Assembly (NCBI GenBank): GCA_019054805.1
Contig: JAHQIY010000023.1
Span: forward strand, 620,001 to 684,000
Reading direction: 5' to 3'
Length of the DNA: 64,000 bases
Source: Brachionus manjavacas
Lineage: Eukaryota > Rotifera > Eurotatoria > Ploima > Brachionidae
Position 1 is the stretch's first letter. Each line of letters begins with the position of its first letter. Shown here piece by piece: positions 42,760 to 54,051 of this stretch. The notes beneath the pieces are model-generated. The model made no database searches. It saw only the letters and a list, made by a program, of their open reading frames with translations, and was not told the DNA's origin. The position numbers and the translations under genes are program-made.

Positions 42760-43190
42760 GTAAATGGTTAAACTTTTTCTTAACTTGTATGAAAGAAGTG
42801 AAATTGTTTAACTATATATTATTCGAAAGCCTAATTTAAATCTTGAGCTTAGTTTATTAAGTTAACGCATTTATAAAAATCAAGGTTTCGAGTAGTAAAT
42901 GGTTAAACTTTTTCTTAACTTGTATGAAAGAAGTGAAATTGTTTAACTATATATTATTCGAAAGCCTAATTTAAATCTTGAGATTAGTTTATTAAGTTAA
43001 CGCATTTATAAAAATCAAGGTTTCGAGTAGTAAATGGTTAAACTTTTTCTTAACTTGTATGAAAGAAGTGAAATTGTTTAACTATATATTATTCGAAAGC
43101 CTAATTTAAATCTTGAGCTTAGTTTATTAAGTTAACGCATTTATAAAAATTAAGGTTTCGAGTAGTAAATTGTTTAAAAGTTTCATAACT
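42760..43190 (+). repeat. Most uniform block of the array
   Basis: Three consecutive monomers are almost base-for-base identical and exactly 135 bp apart, making this a good source for a consensus monomer. Uniform stretches also occur around 35.1-35.5 kb and 39.0-39.8 kb, consistent with an actively homogenised core. Confidence 0.8.
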
Positions 43191-44569
43191 TGTTTGAAAG
43201 AAGTGAAATTGTTTAACTATATATTATTAGAAAGCCTAATGGAAATCATGAGCTTAGTTTATTAAGTTAACGCATTTATGAAAATCAAGCTTTTGAGTAG
43301 TAAATGGTTAAACTTTTTCTTAACTTCTATGAAAGTAGTGAAATTGTTAAACTATATTTCATTCGAAAGCCTAATTTAAATCTTGAGCTTAGTTTATTAA
43401 GATAACGCATTTATAAATATCAAGGTTTCGAGTAGTAAATGGTTAAACTTTTACTTAACTCTGTGAAAGTAGTGATATTGTTTAACTATATATTATTCGA
43501 AAGCCTAATTTAAATCTTGAGCTTAGTTTATTAAGTTAACGCATTTATAAAAATCAAGCTTTCGAGTAGTATATGGTTAAACTTTTTCTTAACTTGTATG
43601 AAAGAAGTGAAATTGTTTAACTATATATTATTAGAAAGCCTAATTCAAATCTTGAGCTTAGTTTATTAAGTTAACGCATTTAAAAAAATCAAGGTTTCGA
43701 GTAGTAAATGGTTTAACTTTTTCTTAACTTTTATGAAAGAAGTGATATTGTTTAACTATATATTATTCGAAAGCCTAATTTAAATCTTGAGCTTAGTTTA
43801 TTAAGTTAAAGCATCTATAAAAATTAAGTTTTCGAGTAGTAAATTGTTTAAAAGTTTCATAACTTGTGTGAAAGAAGTGATATTGTTTAACTATATATTA
43901 TTCGAAAGCCTAATTTAAATTTTGAGCTTAGTTTATTAAGTTAACGCATTTATAAAAATCAAGCTTTCGAGTAGTAAATGGTTAAACTTTTTCTTAACTT
44001 GTATGAAAGAAATGAAATTGTTTAACTTTATATTATTCGAAAGCCTAATTTAAATCTTGAGCTTAGTTTATTAAGTTAACGCATTTATGAAAATCAAGCT
44101 TTCGAGTAGTATATGGTTAAACTTTTTCTTAACTTGTATGAAAGAAGTGAAATTGTTTAACTTTATATTATTCGAAAGCCTAATTTAAATCTTGAGCTTA
44201 GTTTATTAAGTTAACGCATTTATAAATATCAAGGTTTCGAGTAGTATATGGTTAAACTTTTTCTTAACTTGTATGAATGTAGTGAAATTGTTTAACTATA
44301 TATTATTAGAAAGCCTAATTTTAATCTTAAACTAAGTTTATTAAGTTAACGCATTTAAAAAATCAAGGTTTCGAGTAGTAAATGTTTTAACAGTTTCATA
44401 ATTTGTGTGAGATAAGTGAAATTGTTTAACGATATTTTATTCGAAAGCCTAATTTAAATCTTGAGTTTAGTTTATTAAGTTAACGCATTTATAAAAATCA
44501 AGCTTTCGAGTAGTAAATGGTTAAACTTTTTCTTAACTTGTTTGAAAGAAGTGAAATTGTTTAACTATA

Positions 44570-45130
44570 TATTATTCAAAAGCCTAATTTAAATCTTGAG
44601 CTTAGTTTATTTAGTTAACGCATTTATAAAAATTAAGGTTTCGAGTAGGATATGGTTTGAAAATTTCGGAACTTATATGAAAGAAGTGAAATTGTTTAAC
44701 TATATTTTATTCGAAAGCCTAATTTAAATCTTGAGCTTAGTTTATTAAGTTAACGCATTTTTAAAAATAAAGCTTTCGATTTGGATATGGTTTAACAATT
44801 TCATAACATGTATGAAAGAAGTTAAATTGTTTAACTATATTTTATTCGAAAGCCAAATTTAAATCTTGAGCTTAGTTAATTAAGTCTACGCATCCATAAA
44901 AATCAAGGTTTCGAATAGGATATGGTTAAACTTTTTCTTAATTTGAATGAAAGAAGTTAAATTGTTTAACTATATATTATTCAAAAGCCTAATTTAAATC
45001 TTGAGCTTAGTTTATTTAGTTAACGCATTTATAAAAATTAAGGTTTCGAGTAGAATATGGTTTGAAAATTTCGGAACTTATATGAAAGAAGTGAAATTGT
45101 TTAACTATATTTTATTCGAAAGCCTAATTT
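44570..45130 (+). repeat. Three-monomer (405-bp) local duplication
   Basis: A monomer with GGTTTGAAAATTTCGGAACTTATATG occurs at about 44671 and 45076, exactly 405 bp (three monomers) apart. A third copy of the variant lies near 33350, so the type has also moved over ~11 kb within the array. Confidence 0.7.
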
Positions 45131-48100
45131 AAATCTTGAGCTTAGTTTATTAAGTTAACGCATTTATTAAAAATTAAGGTTTCGAGTAGAAAATGGTTAA
45201 ACTTTTTCTTAACTTTTATGAAAGAAGTGATATTGTTTAACTATATATTATTAGAAAGCCTAATTTAAATCTTGAGCTTAGTTTATTAATTAAACGCATT
45301 TATAAAAATTAAGGTTTCGATTAGTATATGGTTAAACTTTTTCTTAACTTGTATGAAAGAAGTGAAATTGTTTAACGATATTTTATTCGAAAGCCAAATT
45401 TAAATCTTGAGCTTAGTTTTTTAAGTAAACGCATTTATAAAAATCAAGCTTTCGAGTAGGATATGGTTAAACAATTTCATAACTTGTATGAAAGAAGTGA
45501 AAATGTTTAACCAAATTTTTCGAAAGCCAAATTTAAATCTTGAGTTTAGTTTTATTAAATTAACGCATTTATAAAAATCAAGCTTTCGAGTAGTATATGG
45601 TTAAACTTTTTCTTAACTTGTATGAAAGAAGTGAAATTGTTTAACTTTATATTATTCGAAAGCCTAATTTAAATCTTGAGCTTAGTTTTATTATGTTAAT
45701 GCATTTTTAAAAATCAGGCTTTCGATTTGGATATGGTTTAATAGTTTCATATCTTGAATGAAATAAGTGAAATTGTTTACTTTACTGTATTCCAAAGCCT
45801 AATTCAAATCTTAAGCTTAAATTAATAATTTAACGCATTAATAGAAAACAGGCTTTTAGTGGATATGGTTTTACAATTTCATAACTTGTGTGAGATAAGT
45901 AAAATTGTTAAACCATATTTTATTCGAAAGCCAAATATAAATCTTGAGCTTAGTTTATTTAGTAAACGCATTTATGAAAATCAAGCTTTCGAGGAGTATA
46001 TCGTTAAACTTTTTCTTAACTTGTGTGAGATAAGTGAAATTGTTTAACTATATATTATTCGAAAGCCTAATTAAAATCTTGAACTTGGTTTATTAAGTAA
46101 ACGCATTTATAAAAATCAAGCTTTCGAGTAGAATATGGTTAAATTTTTTCTTAACCGCTATGAAAGAAGTGAAATTGTTTAACTATATATTAATCGAAAG
46201 CCTAAATTAAATCTTGAGCTTAGTTTATTAAGTTAAGGCATTTATGAAAATCAAGCTTTCGAGTAGGATATGGTTAAACTTTTTCTTAACTTGTGTGAAA
46301 GAAGTGAAATTGTTTAACTATATATTATTCGAAAGCCTAATTTAAATCTTGAGCTTAGTTTATTAAGTTAACGCATTTATAAATATCAAGGTTTCGAGTA
46401 GTATATGGTTGAACTTTTTCTTAACTTTGTGAAAGTAGTGATATTGTTTAACTATATATTATTCGAAAGCCTAATTTAAATTTTGAGCTTAGTTTATTAA
46501 GTTAACGCATTTATAAAAATCAAGGTTTCGAGTAGTAAATGGTTTAACTTTTTCTTAACTTGTATGAAAGAAGTGATATTGATTAACTATATACAATTCG
46601 AAAGCCTAATTTAAATCTTGAGCTTAGTTTATTAAGTTAACGCATTTATTAAAAAATAAGGTTTCGAGTAGGATATGGTTTCACAATTTCGGAACTTGTA
46701 TGAAAGAAGTAAAATTATTTAAATATATATTATTCAAAAGCATAATTTAAATCTTGAGCTTAGTAAATTAAGTTAACGCATTTATAAAAATTAAGGTTTC
46801 GAGTAGGATATGGTTTGACAATTTCGGAACTTGTATGAAAGAAGTAAAATTATTTAAATATATATTATTCAAAAGCATAATTTAAACTTTGAGCTTAGTT
46901 GTTTAAGTAAAAGCATTTATAAATATCAAGGTTTCGAGTAGTATATGGTTAAACTTTTTCTTAAACTTGTGAAAGTAGTGAAATTGTTTAACTATATATT
47001 GTTCGAAAGCCTAATTTAAATCTTGAGCTTAGTTTATTAAGTTAACGCATTTATAAAAATCAAGGTTTCGAGTTGGATATGGTTTGACAGTTTCATATCT
47101 TGAATGAAAAAAGTGAAGATGTTTAACTATATATTATTCCAAAGCCTTATTCAAATCTTAAGCTTAATTTAATAACTTAACGCATTAATAGAAAACAGGC
47201 TTTTGAGTAGGATATGGTTAAACAATTTCATAACTTGAGAGAGATAAGTGAAATTGTTTAACTATATTTTATTCGAAAGCCTAATTTAAATCTTGAGTTT
47301 AGTTTATTAAGTTAACGCATTTATAAAAATCAAGCTTTCGAGTAGTATATGGTTAAACTTTTTCTTAACTTGTATGAAAGAAGTGAAATTGTTTAACTTT
47401 GTTTTATTCGAAAGCCTAATTCAAATCTTGAGCTTAGTTTATTAAGTTAACGCATTTATAAAAATCAAGGTTTCGAGTAGGATATGTTAAAACAATTTCA
47501 TAACTTGAGAGAGAAAAGTGAGATTGTTTAACTATATTTCATTCGAAAACCTTATTTAAATCTTGAGCTTAGTATATTAAGTTAACGCATTTATAAAAAT
47601 CAAGGTTTCGAGTAGGATATGGTTTGAAAATTTCGGAACTTGTACGAAAGAAGTGAAATTGTTTAAATATATATTATTCAAAAGCCTAATTTAAATCTTC
47701 AGCTTAGTTTATTAAGTTAAAGCATCTATAAAAATTAAGTTTTCGAGTAGTATATAGTTAAATTTTTTCTTAACTTGTATGAAAGAAGTGAAATTGTTTA
47801 ACTTTATATTTATCGAAAGCCTAATTTAATCTTTAAGCTTTATTTATTAAGTTAACGCATTTATAAATATCAAGGTTTCGAGTAGTATATGGTTAAATTT
47901 TTTTTTAACCACAATGAAAGAAGTGAAATCGTCTAACTATAAATTATTCAAAAGCATAATTTAAATCTTGAGCTTAGTTTATTAAGTTAACGCATTTATA
48001 AAAATCAAGCTTTCAAGTAGTATATGGTAAAAATTTTTTCTTAACTTGTGTGAAAGAAGTGAAATTGTTTAACTATATATTATTCGAAAGCTTAAATTAA

Positions 48101-49999
48101 ATCTTGAGCTTAGTTTATTAAGTTAAGGCATTTATGAAAATCAAGGTTTCGAATTGAAAATGGTTAAACTTTTTCTTAACTTGTATGAAAGAATTGAAAT
48201 TGTTTAACTATATATTAATCGAAAGCCTAAATTAAATCTTGAGCTTAGTTTATTAAGTTAACGCATTTTTAAAATCAAGGTTTCGAGTAGGATTTGGTTA
48301 AACTTTTTCTTAATTTGAATGAAAGAAGTTAAATTGTTTAACTATATTTTATTCGAAAGCCTAATTTAAATCTTGAGCTTAGTTAATTAAGTTAACGCAT
48401 CCATAAAAATCAAGGTTTCGAATAGGATATGGTTAAAAATTTTTTCTTAACTTGTATGAAAGAAGTGAAATTGATAACTTTATTTTATTCGAGGGCCTAA
48501 TTTAAATCTTGAGCTTAGTTTATTAAGTTAACGCATTTATTAAAATCAAGGTTTCGAGTTGTAAATAGTAAACTTTTTCTTAACTTGTTCGAAAGAAGTG
48601 AAATTGTTTAACTATATATTATTAGAAAGCCTAATTTAAATCTTGAGCTTAGTTTATTAAGTTAACGCATTTATAAAAATCAAGGTTCCGAGTAGAAAAT
48701 GGTTAAACTTTTTCTTAACTTGTTTGAAAGAAGTGAAATTGTTTAACTATATATTATTAGAAAGCCTAATTTAAATCTTGAGCTTAGTTTATTAAGTTAA
48801 CGCATTTATAAAAATCAAGGTTCCGAGTAGAAAATGGTTAAACTTTTTCTTAATTTGAATGAAAGAAGTGAAATTGTTTAACTATATATTATTAGAAAGC
48901 CTAATTTAAATCTTGAGCTTAGTTTATTAAGTTAACGCATTTATAAAAATTAAGGTTTCGAGTATGATATGGTTTGACAATTTCGGAACTTGTAAGAAAA
49001 AAGTGAAATTGTTTAACTATATATTATTCGAAAGCCTAATTTAAATCTTGAGCTTAGTTTATTAAGTTAACGCATTTATAAAAATCAAGGTCTCGAGTAG
49101 GATATGGTTAAACTTTTACTTAACTTCTTTGAAAGAAGTGAAATTGTTTAACTATTTATTTTTCGTGAGCCTAATTTAAATCTTGAGCTTAGTTTTATTA
49201 AGTTAACGCATTTATAAAAATCAAGGTTCCGAGTAGAAAATGGTTAAACATTTTCTTAACTTGTATGAAAGAAGTGAAATTGTTTAACTATATATTAATC
49301 GATAGCCTAAATTAAATCTTGAGCTTAGTTTATTTAGTTAACGCATTTATAAAAATTAAGGTTTCGAGTAGGATATGGTTTGAAAATTTCGGAACTTGTA
49401 TGAAAGAAGTGAAATTGTTTAACTATATTTTATTCGAAAGCCTAATTTAAATCTTGAGCTTAGTTTATTTAGTAAACGCATTTATGAAAATCAAGCTTTC
49501 GAGTAGTATATGGTTAAACATTTTCTTAACTTGTGTGAGATAAGTGAAATTGTTTAACCATATTTTATTCGAAAGCCTAATTTAAATCTTGAGCTTAGTT
49601 TATTAAGTTAACGCATTAAAAAAATAAAGGTTTCGAGTAGAAAATGGTTAAACTTTTTCTTAACTTGTTTGAAAGAAGTGAAATTGTTTAACTATATATT
49701 ATTAGAAAGCCTAATTTAAATCTTGAGCTTAGTTTATTAAGTTAACGCATTTATAAAAATCAAGCTCTTGAGTAGGATATGGTTAAACAATTTCATAACT
49801 TGTATGAAAGAAGTGAAAATGTTTAACTATATATTATTCGAAATCCAAATTTAAATCTTGATCTTAATTTTTTAAGTAAACGCATTTATGAAAATCAAGC
49901 TTTCGAGTAGTAAATGGTTAAACCTTCTATTAACTTGTATGAAAGAAGTGAAAATGTTTAACCAAATTTTTCGAAAGCCAAATTTAAATCTTGAGCTTA

Positions 50000-51600
50000 G
50001 TTTATTAAGTTAACGCATTCATAAAAATCAGGGTTTCGAGTAGGATATGGTTTAACAAATTCAGAAATTGTTTTTGATATGTGAAATTGTTTACTTTACT
50101 ATATTCCAAACCCTAATTCAAATCTTGAGCTTAATTTATTAAGTAAACGCATTTATAAAAATCAAGCTTTCTATTTGGTTATGGTTAAACTTGTTCATAA
50201 CTTGTATTAAAAAGTGAAATATTTTTACTTTATTTTATTCGAAAGCCTAATATAAATCTTGAGCTTAGTTTATTTAGTAAACGCATTTATGAAAATCAAG
50301 CTTTCGAGTAGTATATGGTTAAACAATTTCGTTACTTGAAATTGATAAGTGAAATTGTTTAACTATATTAAACTCGAAAGCCTAATTTAAATCTTGAGCT
50401 TAATTTTTTAAGTTTACGCATTCATTAAAATCAAGGTTTCGAGTAGGATATGGTTTAACAATTTCATAACCTTAACGAAAGAATTGAAATTGTCTAACTA
50501 TATTTTTTTCGAAAGCCTTTTATTAATCTTAGGCTTTATATTTATAACTTAACGCATTTGTAAAAATGAGGCTCTTGAGTAGGATATGGTTAAACATTTT
50601 CATAACTTAAAAGAGATAAGTGAAATTGTTTTAAATATATTTTATTCGAAAGCCTAATTTAAATCTTGAGCTTAGTTTATTAAGTAAACGCATTTTTAAA
50701 AATCAAGCTTTGGAGTTAGATTTGGTTTAACAATTTTAAATCTTGAATGAGACAAGTGAAATTATTTACTATACTATATTCGAAAGCCTAATTCAAATCT
50801 AAAGCCTAATTTAATAACTTAACGCATTCATAAAAATTAAGCTTTCGAGTAGGATATGGTTTTCAATTTCAAAACTTGTATGAAAGAAGTGAAATTGTTT
50901 AACTATATATTATTCGAAAGCTTAATTTAAATCTTGAGTTTAATTTATTAGTTAACGCATTCATAAAAATCAAGTTTTCGAGTAGGATATGGTTTAACAA
51001 TTTCAGAACATGAATGAGATAAGTGAAAATGTTTAACTATATTTTACTCGAAAGCTTAATTCAAATCCTAAGCTTAATTTATTACTTAACGCATTGATAG
51101 AAAACAGGCTTTTGAGTAGGATATGGTTAATCAATTTCATAACTCGAATGAGATAAGTGAAATTGTTTACTTTACTATATTCGAAAGCCTAATTTCAAAT
51201 CTTGAGCTAAATTTGTTAAGTTAATGCATACATAAAAGTCAAGTTTATGAGTAGGATATGGTTTAACAATTTCAGAACATGAATGAGATAAGTGAAAATG
51301 TTTAACTATATTTTACTCGAAAGCCTAATTCAAATCTTAAGCTTAATTTATTACTTAACGCATTGATAGAAAACAGGCTTTTGAGTTAGATATGTTTTAA
51401 CAATTACCCAACCTGTAAGATTAAAGTGAAATTATTTTACTATATTTTGTTCGAAAGACTTATCTTAATCTTGAGCTCTATTAAGTTACTATACGTATTC
51501 ATAGAAAACAGGCTTTTGAGTAGGATATGGTTAAAAAATCTCCTAACTTTTACGAGAGAATTGAAATTGTTTAACTATATTTTATTCGAAAGCCTCATTT
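50000..51600 (+). repeat. Diverged right edge of the satellite array
   Basis: Monomers here keep the landmarks and roughly 135-bp spacing but carry many more substitutions and small indels than those at 38-45 kb. Decay towards the edge is expected where unequal exchange no longer homogenises copies. The array resumes in the same orientation after the retrotransposon, at 56194. Confidence 0.8.
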
Positions 51601-51963
51601 TGTTAGAGGTTAACTTAGGACTGGACTTAGATCTTGGCATTGGAAATAATAAACTAGTTTTTATAAACTTAATTTAAACTTAAAACTTAAGCCAAGAAAA
51701 AATTAAAAAAAAATATAAACTTGATACACATGATATTTCTTTTATATATCCTTTAAATATCTTAATTCAATTTTCGTTCTTATTTCTAAATTGTCTCCAA
51801 GTTCCAATCAATTATTATTAGTCAGATACAGCCTAGTTACTATGAGTTAAGTTTAAATCTAATTCTCGCAACAAGAAATCTAATTCTTACAAATTATAAC
51901 TAGTATGAAAGGTCCAATATGACCAGGAAGTAGAATCAGCCTTAGCTTACAGCTCCGCCAACA
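51601..51963 (-). repeat. Element A LTR, left copy (3' LTR in element orientation)
   Basis: 363 bp with TG...CA ends, sharing most of its length with 55927-56193. On the minus strand it carries a TATA-like TATATAAAAG (plus-strand 51739-51748), about 215 bp into the LTR, a sensible place for the U3 promoter. A 7-bp inverted repeat (TCTTGGC at 51632-51638, GCCAAGA at 51691-51697) bounds an AT-rich stretch missing from the other LTR. Other small indels and substitutions separate the pair, so the insertion is not recent. Confidence 0.92.
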
Positions 51964-51975
51964 CTCCTTCCGGTC
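51964..51975 (-). promoter_or_regulatory. Polypurine tract of element A
   Basis: The minus strand reads GACCGGAAGGAG directly before the LTR start TGTTGG. A purine run abutting the 3' LTR is the plus-strand primer of LTR retrotransposons. Nothing comparable precedes the other LTR on the plus strand, which supports a minus-strand outer orientation. Confidence 0.75.
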
Positions 51976-52196
51976 AAGAAGCAATGTCCTCATTGCTTAT
52001 CTGCCCTAGTCTGTACAGTACTAGTTCGGATGTCCTACTGTCACTGTAGCAGCGATCAGGACCACCGCCATAACACTACAGCATAGGACTTACCCAGTTA
52101 GTCCTATCCGATTGACCGAGTCTGCCATATCCAGCGCTCTCAATGTTGCCCTTCCTAAACTCTTGTCACGTTACAAGCCTATATCTGACTTTTCTT
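51976..52196 (-). other. 3' untranslated region of element A
   Basis: About 220 bp between the integrase stop and the polypurine tract. I see no env-like or other open frame. The base composition is more GC-rich than the satellite, as in the rest of the element. Confidence 0.6.
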
Positions 52197-52502
52197 TCAA
52201 TCATTAATGGTTTCCGCTGCACTCTCATTGGGTTTATACGGTGTATACCTCAGCAGCTTTTGTACATGTATCACTATTGTCTTGGCATCTTTCTCTATTC
52301 TATACGTTAGCGTACTAATCTTAGACACTATTTTAAAAGGACCTTGCCACTTGGGCAACAACTTCTGGGTAAAACCTTTTTTCGGAACTTGCCAATAGAC
52401 CATCACCAAATCTCCGATCTTAAATTCTACTTCTTTGTGTGTTTTGTCATACTGATTCTTGTAATACTCCATTTCTTTGTCCAATTTAGCTTCAATGTTC
52501 AT
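52197..52502 (-). pseudogene. Element A integrase C-terminal domain (GPF/Y module)
   Basis: A minus-strand open segment of about 100 residues ending in TGA. It contains GDLVMVYWQVP, then KLLPKWQGPFKIV, then LTYRIE: the chromodomain-like GPF/Y module at the C-terminus of Ty3/gypsy integrases, which binds DNA and helps target integration. It is preceded by a charged KEMEYYKNQYDKTHK linker, also typical. The catalytic-core fragment just upstream on the same strand is in another frame, so a one-base shift separates them near 52495-52500. It lies opposite in strand to the integrase N-terminal part at ~55.7-55.9 kb, which is key evidence for the inversion. The ATG at 52502 is internal to the domain series and not a natural start. 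Confidence 0.88.
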
Positions 52503-52539
52503 AACTATGCCTTAGGCGTCTTAACAGGTCAGCTTTTTA

Positions 52540-52750
52540 TTCGACTAAGTCGTCAAAATTAACTGGCTGACGGCCTCGCGGGGCTTCAAAGACGATATCC
52601 CCTGGTAGGACTGCGTCCCGCCCATAGAGCAAGAAGAAAGGAGTTTCCTGAATTGTCCTATTAATCGTAACCCTATAGGCAAATAGGCATGAATCCAATG
52701 AGAGGTCCCAGTTGCCCTAATCCTTAGCAATTACCGTAGCAGTCACCATT
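52540..52750 (-). pseudogene. Element A integrase core, C-terminal end only
   Basis: Minus-strand frame reading WDLSLDSCLFAYRVTINRT and then TPFFLLYGRDAVLP, the end of the Ty3/gypsy integrase core just after the catalytic glutamate (family pattern: W...LPFALFAYNT...TGFSPFELLYGR). An in-frame TAG lies at about 52717-52719 and a TAA at 52537-52539. The three acidic catalytic residues are upstream in the family and are not present anywhere in this element. The segment stops between about 52745 and 52780, where plus-strand gag sequence begins: this is the second inversion breakpoint. Confidence 0.8.
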
Positions 52751-52769
52751 CTAAAATTCCTCAGCTAAG

Positions 52770-53514
52770 TCACGTAAGAGCCCCACCTTCAATTTCTATT
52801 CGAGTATTCAATGGTAGCCCAAATGAAGAATTGGAGCAATGGATTGCCGAATTTAAGATAAAGTTGTATGGAGTTGCGGATGAACAATTCAAGATTGAAG
52901 CACTCAAAGCTTACACTAGTGGACGAGCCCGTGAACTTCTGAACAGATTTATTTCTGATTTTTTCGTCAGCAATAGCTTTGAAAAACTATTGGACGAACT
53001 AAGAAAGACTTTCCTACCGCAAACGCCAACACATTATTTAAAGATTTTGGCGAATACTAGACGTTCACCAAATGAACCATTAGATCATTTTACTATTCGC
53101 GTAGGTGAACTTGTGCATAAAGCATTTTCGACCAATGACTTTAACATATTGGATCGAATGAAGATTGAATATTTTATAAATGGGTTAAGTGCTGATCTAG
53201 GGTCTCTTGTACGGAACCGTACACCTACCAATCTAAACAAAGCTTTGAAGTATGCAAACCAGTACGAAGGTGAGAAGATGGCTCGCAGAAAAGATTTAAA
53301 AGAACCAAAGGAAGCAAAACCTATCGCTTTAGCAGCCGGATCTGATGCCGTTAGCGGTGAAGGACAAGGAAATAAACCGAAAGAAAAGGATAATGATACT
53401 GAGAAGTTGATTGAGCAATTAAACGAACAATTGAAGAAATTGAAAAGTGATTTTAATGATCAAATTTTTAAAATAAAAACCGGAAACAATTTCGTACGTT
53501 GCGAAGAGTACTAA
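52770..53514 (+). pseudogene. Element A gag (capsid) fragment
   Basis: Open frame of about 245 residues with the retrotransposon Gag pattern: FNGSPNEELEQWIAEF near the start, a helical capsid-like region (FLPQTPTHYLKILANTRRSP, then LDHFTIRVGELVHKAF), then a lysine/glutamate-rich coiled-coil-like tail. Gag forms the particle that packages the RNA. No ATG opens the frame: it is open back into the inversion junction, and the first in-frame TTG is at 52831, so the real start was lost or lies on the other side of the breakpoint. The C-terminus reads NNFVRCEEY then stops, cutting what should be a CCHC zinc knuckle after its first cysteine. It is in the same frame as RT but a different frame from protease. 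Confidence 0.85.
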
Positions 53515-53641
53515 TAATAATAATAATTCATCCTCACTTCTTCTAACTCTAAAGTCGATTTTTAATTCAATAATAAATCTTGACACAGCTTATTTAGCTT
53601 CATCTTTATTTGACTTCTACCTTTTTCACTCACCGTACCAC
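53515..53641 (+). other. Gag-protease junction, non-coding
   Basis: Starts with a short (TAA)n run of stop codons at 53512-53527 and continues AT-rich without a usable frame. The missing zinc knuckle and gag-pro linker would be expected here. Confidence 0.6.
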
Positions 53642-54051
53642 TTGCTGGACCAAAAGGCTAAGGAAAATAAAACTATCCCTAATAATTCTGATGTTTTAAA
53701 TATTTCTCAAATTGTAACTGTGACCGTAAACCCAAACAACTTGCTCGAGGTACCCGCTTGTATCTTTGGCCAGTCAGTTAAAAATTGCCTTGATACGGGT
53801 TCCACCCGAACATTCATAAAAGCATCTTACCTGGATAACTTAGATCCAGCTCTTTATGACATAATTACCCTAGACGTACCCATAAAAATACAATAAGGGA
53901 ATCAAGACTACATGATTGCCAAGACATGGTATTACTCCCGCTTACTATTCATGGTGGAGTCTACCCTTTTGAATTTATTGTAGAAGAAAATTTGCTTTTA
54001 GATTCCATTTTAGGTATTGACTTTATGAACACTTATGACGTAGCTATTTGA
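53642..54051 (+). pseudogene. Element A aspartic protease, frameshifted
   Basis: Retropepsin-like protease that would cleave the Gag-Pol precursor. The first part holds the active-site motif LDTGSTRTFI. It stops at TAA 53894-53896. The rest of the fold continues in another frame from about 53915, with a flap-like PLTIHGGVYPFEFIV and the conserved DSILGIDFM (family ILGxDF). That second frame ends at TGA 54049-54051, a likely TGG-to-TGA change, and is in phase with the RT frame downstream. At least one frameshift and two stops are therefore present. Identification rests on DTG and ILG motifs at the right spacing and on position between gag and RT. Confidence 0.85.

Larger units (their letters stand above)
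1..51600 (+). repeat. Satellite DNA array, 135-bp monomer, ~380 copies
   Basis: Head-to-tail tandem repeat covering four fifths of the window and running off the left edge. The 135-bp period is measured directly in the uniform part: the same phrase recurs at 42781, 42916 and 43051. A typical monomer is 42916-43050. Each monomer carries fixed landmarks: a GTTAAC block, a TTTCGAG block, a GTGAAATTG block and a TTCGAAAGCC block. All copies lie in one orientation. Monomers differ by substitutions, and some carry large internal deletions. No gene, RNA gene or transposon is visible before 51600. 135 bp is 45 codons, so stop-free stretches recur by chance in the same frame. Pericentromeric or centromeric location is an inference from size and homogeneity only. 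Confidence 0.98.

Noticed and set aside
1-51600. CRISPR array
   Set aside because: The repeats are contiguous 135-bp monomers with no unique spacers, and the window is eukaryotic.
1-51600. CENP-B box in the monomer
   Set aside because: I looked for TTCG followed by the spaced A and CGGG. The TTCGAAAG and TTTCGAGTAG sites lack both the A and the CGGG.
51976-52196. env-like gene in element A
   Set aside because: The interval between integrase and the polypurine tract is only about 220 bp and has no open frame.
52207-52562. Plus-strand open frames at 52207-52398 and 52344-52562
   Set aside because: Antisense shadows of the minus-strand integrase C-terminal domain, which has clear family motifs.
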